A DNA stretch of 64,000 bases from Prevotella sp. P2-180 (GCF_002251435.1 NZ_NPJI01000082.1:62001-126000), one strand, 5' to 3'. Positions 7,880 to 16,730 are shown, counted from the stretch's first letter. Translations and numbers: made by a program. Notes: generated by a model not told the origin, from the letters alone.

Positions 7880-8848
7880 TCAGTCTTTTATATAAGGATA
7901 AAGATAATAAAACACTAAAAAGAACAAAACAGCAGAAATCCACCCGCCAAAAACATCTATTACATAGTGGGCATAGATATATACTGTGGAGAGGCAAAGC
8001 AGAGCATAGAAAGGCGTAAGCCAAAGCAAAAGCCTCCGGGTGTTGCCAACCCGCCATAGAAGTAGCAGAAGGATGGTGCTCACACCCACATGACTGCTCG
8101 GGAAGGCTGCCGTGGGACGCTCACCGGCATTATGGGCGTCGGTAACCATCTGATAGAAAAAACCGTCGGTATAGCCCGGACTTTTCATTGCCTCCTGGTG
8201 AGTGGCAAACCAATCGTGGACATCAGGGAACACTCCGCGGGCTATTTCCTCTATACCTACAGCATGATAATAATACTGCGGACCAGCCACTGGAATTGCT
8301 ATATATAATATATAATAGGTGAAAAAAGAAGCAAGAATGACATACGACGCCCTGCCAAACTCATTGTATCGCCAAAAGAAAAAATAAACAATGACAACAG
8401 CTATCAAAGGATAATAACATGCATATCCCAAATCCATCAGCTCACTGAACACGGGATGGGAGAAAAAATCGGCGAACAACAATGAGGGCTGACAACCAAA
8501 CAACCACTGCTCGCAACGTGCAAACAAATGGTCGAGATTAGGAAACATGCGGTTAAACTCATACGTGTCGGGATACCACCACGACAAAAGAGCCAGTTGA
8601 GCCGCAATACGACAGAAACGCGTGAAGCGACAGGGGAGCATCCTGTATACAGCCCAAAGAGCAAATGTCATGGCCAATATCCTGACTCTGCCAAAGAGCA
8701 TCGACTCTGGATTATGCAACTTAGTGTATGTAAAAAACATCAAGATAAGCGTGGCCACAAGATAGTACAACATAGCATATTCAGCAGCCAGCAATCCTTT
8801 CTTTGGATTTTTTTCTTTTTGGAAAAGTATTATTATGTTCATAACCAT
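7880..8848 (-). CDS. PAP2-family membrane phosphatase / phospholipid-head-group transferase-like
   Basis: 322-residue multi-pass membrane protein. The PAP2 catalytic motifs are present: AFPSSHVG (residues 248-255, containing the PSSH histidine) and HYVIDVFGG (294-302) with its histidine and aspartate. A phenylalanine/tyrosine-rich region with AIPVAGPQYYY (184-194) precedes them, an arrangement also seen in inositol-phosphorylceramide-synthase-like branches of this superfamily. The product may dephosphorylate lipid phosphates or transfer a phospho-head group. It is the last gene of a six-gene minus operon and overlaps the upstream SDR gene by 10 bp. Starts at 8848 and 8842 are both possible. 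Confidence 0.8.
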   Translation of the reverse strand: MVMNIIILFQKEKNPKKGLLAAEYAMLYYLVATLILMFFTYTKLHNPESMLFGRVRILAMTFALWAVYRMLPCRFTRFCRIAAQLALLSWWYPDTYEFNRMFPNLDHLFARCEQWLFGCQPSLLFADFFSHPVFSELMDLGYACYYPLIAVVIVYFFFWRYNEFGRASYVILASFFTYYILYIAIPVAGPQYYYHAVGIEEIARGVFPDVHDWFATHQEAMKSPGYTDGFFYQMVTDAHNAGERPTAAFPSSHVGVSTILLLLLWRVGNTRRLLLWLTPFYALLCLSTVYIYAHYVIDVFGGWISAVLFFLVFYYLYPYIKD

Positions 8849-9831
8849 TTATTGTCGATATACCATTTAATGGTAAGTTTCACACCGCGTTCGAGATTAT
8901 ATTCTGGATTGAAGCCAAGTTCACGACGGGCTCTAGTAATGTCGCAGCGCCAATTGCGCTGTTTCAAGATATGGTACTTATCGTTGTTAAGGGCAGAAAC
9001 ACTACCTGTCAGCCTTCCTGCATACTCGCCTACATATGTTATAATCCTAAGCAGCCAAAGAGGAGCTTTTATGCGCATTAGCCACGGATTGCCAAGTTCA
9101 TGGCGTATAAGGTCACTGAAGTGACGGGAGTCGTAGTCGCATCCGTCACTTATGATATATGCCCTGCCTATCTTCCCATTCTCAAGTGCGAGAAACACAG
9201 CCTGCACCACATCGAGCACATAGATAAAGGTAAGTGCCTGCGGCTTGTAGCCTACAGCGAAATCAATGTGCTGTCTGATGCTCTTTGCCATCATGAAATA
9301 GTCGCGCTCCCGTGGACCATATACACCCGTAGGACGAAGCACGATATATGGCAAACCATTTACTGTAGCAAGCCATTCCTCTGCAGCCAACTTGCTTCTG
9401 CCATATTCGGTATTGGGTTGTGGCGGAGTGTCTTCACTGATAGGCTGGTAAGGCGGGGTCTCTTTTACAGCCCCACACACGCTAAGACTACTCAGATAAA
9501 CAAAACGCCTGAGCGGCTGTCGTGTCTGTAGCAATGCCTCAACAAATAGCCTTGTTCCTTCGGTGTTCACACGGTGAAAGTCGGCGACGTCAACACATTT
9601 TGTAATGCCAGCGGCATGTACAACATAATCAAACCTTAGACCTTTCATTTGGGAAGCCATCTGTTCCTGACAGGAGAAATCTAGTGTAAGAAACCTTATA
9701 CGCTCGTCGTTGAGATATTTCCGACTACTTGTGTTTCTCACAGCCACCCACACGTCCATGCCTCTTTTTACCGCTTCTTCAGCGATAAAACTTCCGATGA
9801 ACCCCGTTGCACCTGTTATCAATATGTTCAT
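8839..9831 (-). CDS. NAD-dependent epimerase/dehydratase (extended SDR)
   Basis: 330 residues. The N-terminal Rossmann motif GATGFIGS is at residues 7-14. YGRSKLAAE supplies the catalytic Tyr-x3-Lys, and LRPTGVYGPRERDYF is typical of extended SDRs. Such enzymes act on nucleotide sugars or on lipid-linked carbonyls; bacterial ceramide reductase (CerR) is also annotated this way. It lies directly before the PAP2 gene (10-bp overlap), so a lipid or envelope substrate is an inference worth testing. It starts 18 bp after the CDF transporter stop. Confidence 0.8.
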   Translation of the reverse strand: MNILITGATGFIGSFIAEEAVKRGMDVWVAVRNTSSRKYLNDERIRFLTLDFSCQEQMASQMKGLRFDYVVHAAGITKCVDVADFHRVNTEGTRLFVEALLQTRQPLRRFVYLSSLSVCGAVKETPPYQPISEDTPPQPNTEYGRSKLAAEEWLATVNGLPYIVLRPTGVYGPRERDYFMMAKSIRQHIDFAVGYKPQALTFIYVLDVVQAVFLALENGKIGRAYIISDGCDYDSRHFSDLIRHELGNPWLMRIKAPLWLLRIITYVGEYAGRLTGSVSALNNDKYHILKQRNWRCDITRARRELGFNPEYNLERGVKLTIKWYIDNKWL

Positions 9832-9849
9832 AATTCAAGTTTCGTATTA

Positions 9850-10788
9850 TTATACTTTCGTAATATTTGGTTTCACATATTGCCCATCTACTTTTTGCGG
9901 TTCAACATGAAGTCCAATATGTGTGTTTTCGCCAAACCTTTCACGCAGCCTTTTCTCTATCTGCGTGGCATGCAGATGCGACTCATAAAGAGTCATATTT
10001 CCAGGCATTCTTACATGCATCTCAATAGCTACGGCATTTCCTATGCGGCGGGTGCAGAGATGGTGTATCTCGCTTGCTACAGGTTCCTTACTTACAATGT
10101 CAACAATCTCTTTCTCCACATCCTCAGGCAGGCTTTTCTCCAACAGTTCGTCCGCCGACCGTCTAAGCAGCGTTAACGCAGTCTTGATAATGAATAGACT
10201 GACCAGCACAGCCGCAATAGGATCGAGTACAGCCCAACGATGTCCGAGCAGTACGGCGCCACCGATGCCTATTGCCGTGCCTATTGAAGAGAAGGAGTCG
10301 CTGCGGTGATGCCACGCATTTGCCACTACGGCAGGAGAATCCACCTTCTTCCCCACCCTAACCGTAAACTGGTATGCCCATTCCTTCATAGCAATGCTCA
10401 CAAGAGCCGCCAAGAGGGCAATTATTCCCGGTTGGGGCAAATCTTCCCCCTTCATAGCCCTGAAAATGCAGAGTATTCCGTTATAACATATAGTCACTCC
10501 CACGGCAATCAATCCGAGACCAATAATGGAGGTTGCCAGTGTTTCATATTTTCCATGTCCATATTCATGGTCAAGGTCCTTAGGCCGCGCGCTGATGCGC
10601 ACGAACACCACCACGACAATGTCGGTGAGAAAGTCGGAAAGGGAATGGACAGCATCGGCAATCATTGCCGCCGATCCTCCCAATACACCAGCTACAAATT
10701 TAAACGCCAGGAGCACCATGTTTATGATGCTTCCGGCGAGTGTAACGCGATAAATTTTCTTTTCGCGTTCTTTCTGACTAATGACCAT
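9850..10788 (-). CDS. Cation diffusion facilitator (CDF) metal efflux transporter
   Basis: 312 residues with six predicted membrane helices and both HxxxD-type metal sites: MIADAVHSLSDFLTD (about residues 41-55) and AWHHRSDSFSSIG. A C-terminal cytoplasmic ferredoxin-like metal-sensing domain follows, with H/E-rich MHVRMPGNMTLYESHLHA. It exports divalent cations (Zn, Fe, Mn or Co) in exchange for protons. Its ATG overlaps the stop of the rubredoxin gene (TAATG), so the two are translationally coupled; with rubredoxin next door, iron is a reasonable guess but not shown. Confidence 0.9.
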   Translation of the reverse strand: MVISQKEREKKIYRVTLAGSIINMVLLAFKFVAGVLGGSAAMIADAVHSLSDFLTDIVVVVFVRISARPKDLDHEYGHGKYETLATSIIGLGLIAVGVTICYNGILCIFRAMKGEDLPQPGIIALLAALVSIAMKEWAYQFTVRVGKKVDSPAVVANAWHHRSDSFSSIGTAIGIGGAVLLGHRWAVLDPIAAVLVSLFIIKTALTLLRRSADELLEKSLPEDVEKEIVDIVSKEPVASEIHHLCTRRIGNAVAIEMHVRMPGNMTLYESHLHATQIEKRLRERFGENTHIGLHVEPQKVDGQYVKPNITKV

Positions 10789-10952
10789 TATTCTTCCACT
10801 GGAGAGAAATCGTCCTTACCTACACCACATAGAGGGCAAACCCAATCATCTGGAATATCCTCAAATGCAGTTCCGGCAGCTATTCCACCTTCAGGATCGC
10901 CTACTTCAGGATCATAAACCCAGCCACAAGTGTCGCAAATGTACTTTTTCAT
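10788..10952 (-). CDS. Rubredoxin
   Basis: 54 residues, starting [20 protein letters not shown] and ending in [19 protein letters not shown]. The two CxxCG-type knuckles (Cys6/Cys9 and Cys39/Cys42) bind a single Fe in a Cys4 site. Rubredoxins carry single electrons, often to peroxide- or oxygen-detoxifying enzymes in anaerobes. The stop codon overlaps the ATG of the CDF transporter by one base. It begins 35 bp after the GT9 gene stop. The gene is too short to appear in a usual long-ORF list but the match is unambiguous. Confidence 0.97.
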   Translation of the reverse strand: MKKYICDTCGWVYDPEVGDPEGGIAAGTAFEDIPDDWVCPLCGVGKDDFSPVEE

Positions 10953-10987
10953 AATTCTTTCCTTTCTTTAAATTAAATAAGTGAATA

Positions 10988-12040
10988 TTATTTTGAACCA
11001 ATTATCTTCATAACCTTTTCCACAATATACTCCGGGGCTATATTTCGCAGACAAGCGTAGTCGCCACGAAGACAAGGCTTGTTGCCAAAGATGCTGCACG
11101 GACGGCACGGGAGGTCCAACTGCACGACATTATCCAGACTCTGCCCCCATCCCATGAATCCTGCCAAAGGATGAGTGGCGCCCCATATGCTTACCACTGG
11201 CGTAGCCACGAGCGAGGCCATATGCATGTTGGCACTGTCCATCGACACCATTACGTCAAGGTGGCTCATCAGTATCAGTTCCTGATGCATAGTTTCCAGA
11301 TGCTTCGATACACTTACGCATCGCTGGTTTTTCGCACACCATTCCTCGAAGGTAGCCTCTTCCTTCTTACCCTTTCCAAAGAGGAATATCTTGACTTGTG
11401 GATCGCAGGCCAAAAGTTGGTCGACAACCTGCCACATAAGTCTCTCAGGATATATTTTCCCTTCATGTGCAGCGAATGGGGCTATGCCTATCCACCTCTC
11501 AAAAGAATTTTTCGGTCCGAACAGTGCCGGCAAAAGGTTCAAGTTGCCGCCTTCTTCTGAAAACAACGACTTGAAATTATTCTCGATGGGATAACCCAGT
11601 CTGGCAAGAACATCAGCATATTTCTTGAAAGGAGAATCTTGCTGCTTCAGACACTTTTTTCCCTTTGCAGTCAACTTTCTTCGCCCCGCACGGTCTTTAT
11701 TAATATGAGCCACACGATAGCGGTCGAGATTAAACCTAAGTCTGAGATAGTCAGAACGAAGCACATTATGGAAATCAGCCACTGCAGTGAAATTTTTGGC
11801 CATCAACCTTCTGTAAAGGGCGTTAAGGCCTTTTACTCCGCGATACTCCATGTTCAGGTCTGCACCCATGAAATACACGTTAGGCGCCAAGTCATCAAAG
11901 AAGGCGCGCGCAAATTTCCTGCTCAGCACTGTTATTCTTACATCAGGGTAAGTCATGGCCAATGAATAGACCACAGGCACCATCATGGCTACATCACCTA
12001 ATGCGGAAAAGCGCATTATAAGTATATGCTCTTTTTTCAT
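10988..12040 (-). CDS. Glycosyltransferase family 9 (heptosyltransferase-like)
   Basis: 350 residues starting MKKEHILIMRFSALGDVAMM, the nucleotide-sugar transferase N-terminus typical of GT9 (RFSALGD). The C-terminal half has WIGIAPFAAHEGKIYPERLM and VSMDSANMHMASLVATPVV, the donor-binding loop. It probably adds a sugar to lipopolysaccharide core. DUF4254 lies immediately upstream (3-bp gap), a pairing frequent in Bacteroidetes. Confidence 0.9.
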   Translation of the reverse strand: MKKEHILIMRFSALGDVAMMVPVVYSLAMTYPDVRITVLSRKFARAFFDDLAPNVYFMGADLNMEYRGVKGLNALYRRLMAKNFTAVADFHNVLRSDYLRLRFNLDRYRVAHINKDRAGRRKLTAKGKKCLKQQDSPFKKYADVLARLGYPIENNFKSLFSEEGGNLNLLPALFGPKNSFERWIGIAPFAAHEGKIYPERLMWQVVDQLLACDPQVKIFLFGKGKKEEATFEEWCAKNQRCVSVSKHLETMHQELILMSHLDVMVSMDSANMHMASLVATPVVSIWGATHPLAGFMGWGQSLDNVVQLDLPCRPCSIFGNKPCLRGDYACLRNIAPEYIVEKVMKIIGSK

Positions 12041-12043
12041 CTC

Positions 12044-12649
12044 CTATTTCTTGCCGTAAAGCACGGGGTTGGTAGATGGGTCGTTATACATTTTCATCTG
12101 ACGATACACCTTCATATACTTTCTTCCAGCCTCAATATCCTCAAGCAACTGGTCGATGGCAGTGCCAAGATCCTGCTGCTGCTCAATGAGCACACTTAGC
12201 TTGGCCTCGCACTTTTGACAGTGTTCCACCGTAGCATCAGTCCTTTCTGTCTGCTCTTTCATGTGATAAATCTTCAAGGCCAATATGGAAAGACGGTCAA
12301 TAGCCCATGCTGGGCTCTCGGTGTTGATGCGAGCTTCTGGAAGTGGAACCACATGGCTATACTGCTGGCGGAAATAACTGTCTATCTCCTCCACCAAGTC
12401 AGTACGGTCTTGGTTGCTCCGGTCTATGCGCCTCTTTAGCGCCACAGCGTCGTCGGCATTAATATGAGGGTCGCGTATGATATCCTCGAAATGCCACTGC
12501 ACTGTGTCTATCCAACACTTCATGTACAGACTATAATCAATAGTGCCTCTATCATAGGGATTATTCATCTGTACGTCAACATTGTCTGTCAGATGATAGT
12601 CTCTAATTGCTTGATTGAATACCTTGTTGCAATGTTCTGAAAATGACAT
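12044..12649 (-). CDS. DUF4254 domain protein
   Basis: 201 residues from the preferred start (MSFSEHCNKVFNQAIRDYHL). All-alpha, charged and cytoplasmic, without a signal peptide, it matches the DUF4254 family in layout: WHFEDIIRDPHI near residue 60, the RRIDRSNQDRTDLVEEID helix, and an ending in YNDPSTNPVLYGKK. Function unknown. Co-occurrence with a heptosyltransferase suggests a role in LPS core assembly. The frame extends to 12691, but a TAGATTTG promoter box at 12679-12686 places transcription start downstream of that ATG, so the internal start at 12649 is chosen. First gene of the operon. Confidence 0.85.
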   Translation of the reverse strand: MSFSEHCNKVFNQAIRDYHLTDNVDVQMNNPYDRGTIDYSLYMKCWIDTVQWHFEDIIRDPHINADDAVALKRRIDRSNQDRTDLVEEIDSYFRQQYSHVVPLPEARINTESPAWAIDRLSILALKIYHMKEQTERTDATVEHCQKCEAKLSVLIEQQQDLGTAIDQLLEDIEAGRKYMKVYRQMKMYNDPSTNPVLYGKK

Positions 12650-12678
12650 TTTGTTATTCTTTTTTTCGTTTTTATCTG

Positions 12679-12686
12679 CAAATCTA
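12679..12686 (-). promoter_or_regulatory. -7 promoter element of the DUF4254-GT9-rubredoxin-CDF-SDR-PAP2 operon
   Basis: Minus-strand TAGATTTG (TAnnTTTG). It overlaps the upstream part of the longest frame and so argues for the start at 12649. Confidence 0.55.
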
Positions 12687-12760
12687 AGCATTCTTTTTCA
12701 AATATCAAACAAAAAACGTACTTTTTCCCCTAAATATGGTTATTTTTTAGAGTTTTTATG

Positions 12761-12768
12761 TACTTTTG
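12761..12768 (+). promoter_or_regulatory. -7 promoter element for pdxB
   Basis: TACTTTTG, full consensus, 52 bp before the pdxB ATG. Confidence 0.6.
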
Positions 12769-12820
12769 CGGCAGATTAATCAAAAAATCATCTTTTTTGT
12801 TCACCTAATCTATATAAAAT

Positions 12821-13825
12821 ATGAAAATTATAGTTGACGACAAAATACCATATATCAGGGAAGTTCTTGAAAGGATAACGAAAGATGTAAGATACATCAA
12901 AGGAGCTGACATCACACATGACGACCTAACTGATGCCGACGCACTCATAGTACGTACAAGGACACGCTGCAATCGCCAATTGCTCGAACACACCAATGTG
13001 AAGTTTGTGGCCACTGCCACCATAGGAATAGACCACCTCGACACCCAATATCTCGATAGCGCTGGAATACGCTGGGTCAACTGTCCGGGATGCAACGCTT
13101 CCTCGGTGGGACAATATATCGAAACCACGTTGCTCAGTCTTCAGCGCGACAAGCACCTCCGTCTCGACAAATCCACGCTCGGCATTGTGGGATGCGGACA
13201 TGTAGGCAAACAGGTCAAACGCATCGGGGAAAAGTATGGCATGAGAGTAATAGTCAACGACCCCTTCATTCCCGACCCAAAATTCGTCAGTCTCGACGAC
13301 ATCCGCCTAAACGCCGATGTTGTCACCTTCCACGTGCCTCTAACACATAGCGGTCCACATCACACCTACCATCTGGCCGACCGCAATTTTCTTATGGGCA
13401 TGTCACGCCCCGACATTACGATCATCAACACAAGCCGTGGCGGCGTGGTAGACGAGCGTTCACTGCTTGAAGCTATGGACTGCGGCATAATATCCAATGC
13501 AGTGATAGACACATGGGAAAACGAGCCTGACATCGATAGGGAGCTCCTTCGAAGAGCCTACATAGCCACGCCACATATAGCAGGCTACTCAGCCGACGGA
13601 AAGACCAATGCCGACAATATGGTGATTGATTCACTGTGCCGATTTTTCAACGTGCCCAATCCAGGTCTTGTGTCACCTCCACACTTGCCAGCCAGTTTCA
13701 GTTTCAACACACCACTTGACCTCTACGACCCTCTGTTCGACACAGTCCTTCTAAAGTCACATCCAGAAGGTTTTGAGGAACAACGTGGAAATTATCGTCT
13801 CAGACGAGAGAAATATGAAGTGTGA
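12821..13825 (+). CDS. pdxB: Erythronate-4-phosphate dehydrogenase
   Basis: Second step of the DXP-independent-of-PdxST route to pyridoxal phosphate (oxidation of 4-phospho-erythronate). 334 residues. It begins MKIIVDDKIPYIREVLERI; VATATIGIDHLD and GCNASSVGQY (91-100) are PdxB hallmarks. A NAD Rossmann motif GIVGCGHVGKQ is at 121-131. The D-2-hydroxyacid dehydrogenase triad is present: Arg206 in TSRGG, Glu233 in TWENEP and His252 in TPHIAGY. It is slightly shorter at the C-terminus than the E. coli enzyme. Stands alone on the plus strand between the divergent envelope operon and acpP. Confidence 0.93.
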   Translation: MKIIVDDKIPYIREVLERITKDVRYIKGADITHDDLTDADALIVRTRTRCNRQLLEHTNVKFVATATIGIDHLDTQYLDSAGIRWVNCPGCNASSVGQYIETTLLSLQRDKHLRLDKSTLGIVGCGHVGKQVKRIGEKYGMRVIVNDPFIPDPKFVSLDDIRLNADVVTFHVPLTHSGPHHTYHLADRNFLMGMSRPDITIINTSRGGVVDERSLLEAMDCGIISNAVIDTWENEPDIDRELLRRAYIATPHIAGYSADGKTNADNMVIDSLCRFFNVPNPGLVSPPHLPASFSFNTPLDLYDPLFDTVLLKSHPEGFEEQRGNYRLRREKYEV

Positions 13826-13970
13826 CAACATACTGAAAAATGTATTATTCACACTAAAAAAGAGCATAAAATGCTTGATTTTGGTCAAAAAACATGCACA
13901 ATCAAGGGTTGCGTGTGCAATTTTCATCACTTTTTCTTTAAAAACATTTGCATAATTGACTAAAAATTAG

Positions 13971-13978
13971 TTACTTTG
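13971..13978 (+). promoter_or_regulatory. Promoter of the acpP-fabF-rnc cluster
   Basis: TTACTTTG is a one-mismatch -7 box with a TTTG -33-like element 20 bp upstream (13947-13950). The leader to acpP is about 45 nt. Confidence 0.5.
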
Positions 13979-14031
13979 CACCCGAAAACTTTAAGATAGA
14001 AATCAGTATTAACATTTTAAACAACAAAATT

Positions 14032-14268
14032 ATGTCAGAAATTGAATCTAAAGTAAAGGAAATCATCGTAGAAAAACTCGGTGTTGACGAAGCAGAAGTA
14101 AAGCCAGAAGCAAGCTTCACTAACGACCTCGGTGCAGACTCTCTCGACACTGTAGAGCTCATCATGGAATTTGAGAAAGCTTTCGGTGTATCTATCCCAG
14201 ACGACAAGGCTGAGAAGATCGGCACTGTAGGCGACGCTATCGCTTACATCGAAGAGAATTCAAAATAA
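14032..14268 (+). CDS. acpP: Acyl carrier protein
   Basis: 78 acidic residues, [20 protein letters not shown]... with the phosphopantetheine site [10 protein letters not shown] (Ser37). It carries growing acyl chains in fatty acid synthesis. Followed 83 bp later by fabF; the gap contains a perfect 15-bp hairpin. Confidence 0.98.
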   Translation: MSEIESKVKEIIVEKLGVDEAEVKPEASFTNDLGADSLDTVELIMEFEKAFGVSIPDDKAEKIGTVGDAIAYIEENSK

Positions 14269-14282
14269 TCTTGAATCTATGC

Positions 14283-14317
14283 CAATTGGGAATTTCACAT
14301 TCTGAAATTCCCAATTG
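14283..14317 (+). terminator. Perfect 15-bp hairpin in the acpP-fabF gap
   Basis: CAATTGGGAATTTCA (14283-14297) pairs exactly with TGAAATTCCCAATTG (14303-14317), loop CATTC. No U run follows, so it is more likely an mRNA 3'-end stabiliser, processing site or partial terminator than a full stop. Confidence 0.7.
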
Positions 14318-14351
14318 TCTTCATTCAACTTTTTCAACAACAATTTTTTAC

Positions 14352-15614
14352 ATGGAATTAAAAAGAGTAGTTGTAACAGGTATGGGAGCTGTTACTCCCG
14401 TCGGCAACACTCCAGAGGAGACATGGAATAGCCTAGTCAATGGAGTGAGCGGTGCTGCGCCTATTACATTGTTTGACGCTTCAAAGTTCAAGACACAGTT
14501 CGCATGCGAAGTTAAGAATCTAAACATCACCGAATTCATCGACCGTAAAGAGGCTCGCAAGATGGACCGCTACACACAGCTGGCCATGATTTCGGCAATG
14601 CAGGCCGTAAAGGACAGTGGCATGGACTTGGAAAGCGTAGACAAAAACCGCATTGGTGTGGTTTTTGGTGTGGGTATCGGTGGTATAAAGACCTTCGAGG
14701 ATGAAGTGAAGTACTACGGTATACACGAAGAAGACGGTCCAAAGTTCAATCCGTTCTTCATCCCTAAAATGATTGCTGACATCGCAGCAGGACAGATATC
14801 TATAAACTTCGGCTTCCACGGCCCCAACTATACAACGACTTCGGCTTGTGCATCTTCTACAAACGCACTTGCTGACGCATTCAACCTCGTACGTCTCGGG
14901 AAAGCCAACGCCATCGTTGCCGGTGGTGCAGAAGCAGCCATATGCGGTTGTGGCGTAGGCGGATTCAACGCCATGCATGCACTGAGCACTCGTAACGACT
15001 CTCCTCAGACCGCCTCACGTCCGTTCAGCGCATCACGCGACGGTTTCATCATGGGTGAAGGAGCTGGTTGTCTCATTCTTGAGGAACTTGAGCACGCAAA
15101 GGCTCGCGGAGCAAAAATCTATGCAGAGATGGTGGGCGAAGGCATGAGCGCCGACGCATATCACATCACAGCCTCTCATCCAGAAGGTCTCGGTGCTCGC
15201 CTCGTAATGGAGAATGCACTGGCAGACGCTGGTCTGAAGCCTGAAGACATCGACTACATTAACGTACATGGCACCTCCACACACGTGGGAGACATTTCTG
15301 AAGCAAAGGCCATCAAAGAGGTATTCGGAGAGGCTGCATACAAACTCAACATCAGCTCTACAAAGTCAATGACAGGTCACCTGCTCGGAGCTGCAGGAGC
15401 TGTTGAGGCCATGGCCACCATTCTGGCTGTGAAAAACGATATCGTCCCTCCAACCATCAACCACGAGGAAGGCGACAACGACGAAGAGATTGACTACAAC
15501 CTCAACTTCACATTCAACAAAGCACAGAAGCGTGAAGTACGCGCCGCCATTAGCAACACCTTCGGTTTTGGTGGACACAATGCTTGCGTAGTATTCAAAA
15601 AGTATGCTGAATAA
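14352..15614 (+). CDS. fabF: 3-oxoacyl-ACP synthase II
   Basis: Elongating beta-ketoacyl-ACP synthase. From the ATG at 14352 (MELKRVVVTGMGAVTPVGNT) it is 420 residues. The catalytic Cys166 lies in TTTSACASST; the two histidines are in VHGTSTHVGD and SMTGHLLGAAGAVE; GFGGHNACVVF is near the end. The frame runs back to 14271 across the hairpin, but those residues fit no KAS II N-terminus. It overlaps rnc by 11 bp at the 3' end, in line with the conserved acpP-fabF-rnc order. Confidence 0.97.
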   Translation: MELKRVVVTGMGAVTPVGNTPEETWNSLVNGVSGAAPITLFDASKFKTQFACEVKNLNITEFIDRKEARKMDRYTQLAMISAMQAVKDSGMDLESVDKNRIGVVFGVGIGGIKTFEDEVKYYGIHEEDGPKFNPFFIPKMIADIAAGQISINFGFHGPNYTTTSACASSTNALADAFNLVRLGKANAIVAGGAEAAICGCGVGGFNAMHALSTRNDSPQTASRPFSASRDGFIMGEGAGCLILEELEHAKARGAKIYAEMVGEGMSADAYHITASHPEGLGARLVMENALADAGLKPEDIDYINVHGTSTHVGDISEAKAIKEVFGEAAYKLNISSTKSMTGHLLGAAGAVEAMATILAVKNDIVPPTINHEEGDNDEEIDYNLNFTFNKAQKREVRAAISNTFGFGGHNACVVFKKYAE

Positions 15615-16638
15615 TATACTCTTTGACAGATTAAGGCTCCCTTTCCGAAAGGAGAAGGAGCTTTTTTCTTCTCTTTACTCCATTTTGGGATTCTATCCAC
15701 AAAATATAGAATACTACAAAATGGCACTTATGCACAAAAGCGTAGCCAAAAGAAACGCAAAGGGAAAACCAGTAAACAACGAAAGGCTTGAATTCCTCGG
15801 CGATGCCATACTCGACGCTGTAGTGGGCGATATAGTATACAGGCACTTCGAAGGAAAACGGGAAGGATTTCTCACCAACACCAGAAGTAAACTCGTACAG
15901 AGAGACACTCTCAACAAGCTAGCACAGGAAATGGGTATTAACCAACTCATACTGTCGGCAGGACACAACAACACTCACAACAGCTATGTTGGAGGTAACG
16001 CTTTCGAAGCACTCGTAGGCGCCATATATCTCGACAGGGGATACAACTACTGCATGAAATTCATGCAGAAACAGATTCTCCAAAAACTTATCAACATCGA
16101 TAAAGTGGCATACAAAGAGGTGAACTTCAAAAGCAAACTCATTGAATGGAGTCAAAAAAACAAGGTGAGACTTGATTTCAAACTTATCAGTCAGGGAAAA
16201 GACAATACTGGTAGCCCAACCTTCAACTACAAGACTTTGATAGAAGGACTTGAAGGTGCATCGGGATTAGGTTACTCTAAAAAAGAAAGCCAGCAAAATG
16301 CTGCTAAGGAAACCCTTCAAAGACTGAAACGCGAGCCGCAGTTTATTGATGCTGTTTTTGAAGCTAAAGGCAACAGGACAAAAATGGAAGAAAGTCCTAT
16401 ACTTAACGTGCCAGACACCGAAGAGAAGAACGATTTCATCATTACTGCAAACAAGGAAGATAACTGTGAACATAAAGAAAAGGACATTAAGCCACAGGCT
16501 GTCGAAATGACTGAGACATCAAATCCAACAACCATCCAGAGCGACGAGTTCGACCTCTCTGACATTACGGCAAAGCCAAAGACACAGTCGCGTGAAGACA
16601 TCATTGCCGCAGCCGAAGCTGCTGCTTTCGCCGAATAG
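15604..16638 (+). CDS. rnc: Ribonuclease III with long acidic C-terminal tail
   Basis: Double-strand-specific endoribonuclease for rRNA and mRNA processing. The RNase III signature NERLEFLGDA is at residues 59-68, with the second catalytic acidic site in GNAFEALVGAIYLD. A dsRNA-binding domain follows at about 175-245 (FKSKLIEWSQKNK ... GYSKKESQQNAAKETLQ). At 344 residues it is about 100 longer than the E. coli enzyme. The extra tail (about 250-344) is acidic, low in hydrophobics and has no recognised domain. Overlaps fabF by 11 bp. Confidence 0.95.
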   Translation: MLNNILFDRLRLPFRKEKELFSSLYSILGFYPQNIEYYKMALMHKSVAKRNAKGKPVNNERLEFLGDAILDAVVGDIVYRHFEGKREGFLTNTRSKLVQRDTLNKLAQEMGINQLILSAGHNNTHNSYVGGNAFEALVGAIYLDRGYNYCMKFMQKQILQKLINIDKVAYKEVNFKSKLIEWSQKNKVRLDFKLISQGKDNTGSPTFNYKTLIEGLEGASGLGYSKKESQQNAAKETLQRLKREPQFIDAVFEAKGNRTKMEESPILNVPDTEEKNDFIITANKEDNCEHKEKDIKPQAVEMTETSNPTTIQSDEFDLSDITAKPKTQSREDIIAAAEAAAFAE

Positions 16639-16677
16639 GTTCTTCCTTATGAAATCCTTTCAATATCCTATATCATT

Positions 16678-16714
16678 AAGACAGGAGGACTATTGGGATT
16701 CCTCCTGTCTTTTT
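16678..16714 (+). terminator. Intrinsic terminator after rnc
   Basis: AAGACAGGAGGA (16678-16689) pairs perfectly with TCCTCCTGTCTT (16700-16711), followed by a U run (TTTTTCTT). It lies between the convergent rnc and SDR genes. Confidence 0.9.
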
Positions 16715-16730
16715 CTTGTTTAGAGACAAA

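Noticed and set aside
8528..9124. 198-codon plus-strand frame
   Set aside because: Antisense to the PAP2 and SDR genes.
10306..10917. 203-codon plus-strand frame
   Set aside because: Shadow of the CDF transporter and rubredoxin genes, which have strong motifs.
14271..14351. Longer N-terminus for FabF
   Set aside because: Would be encoded by the perfect hairpin; family starts at MELKRVVVTGMG.
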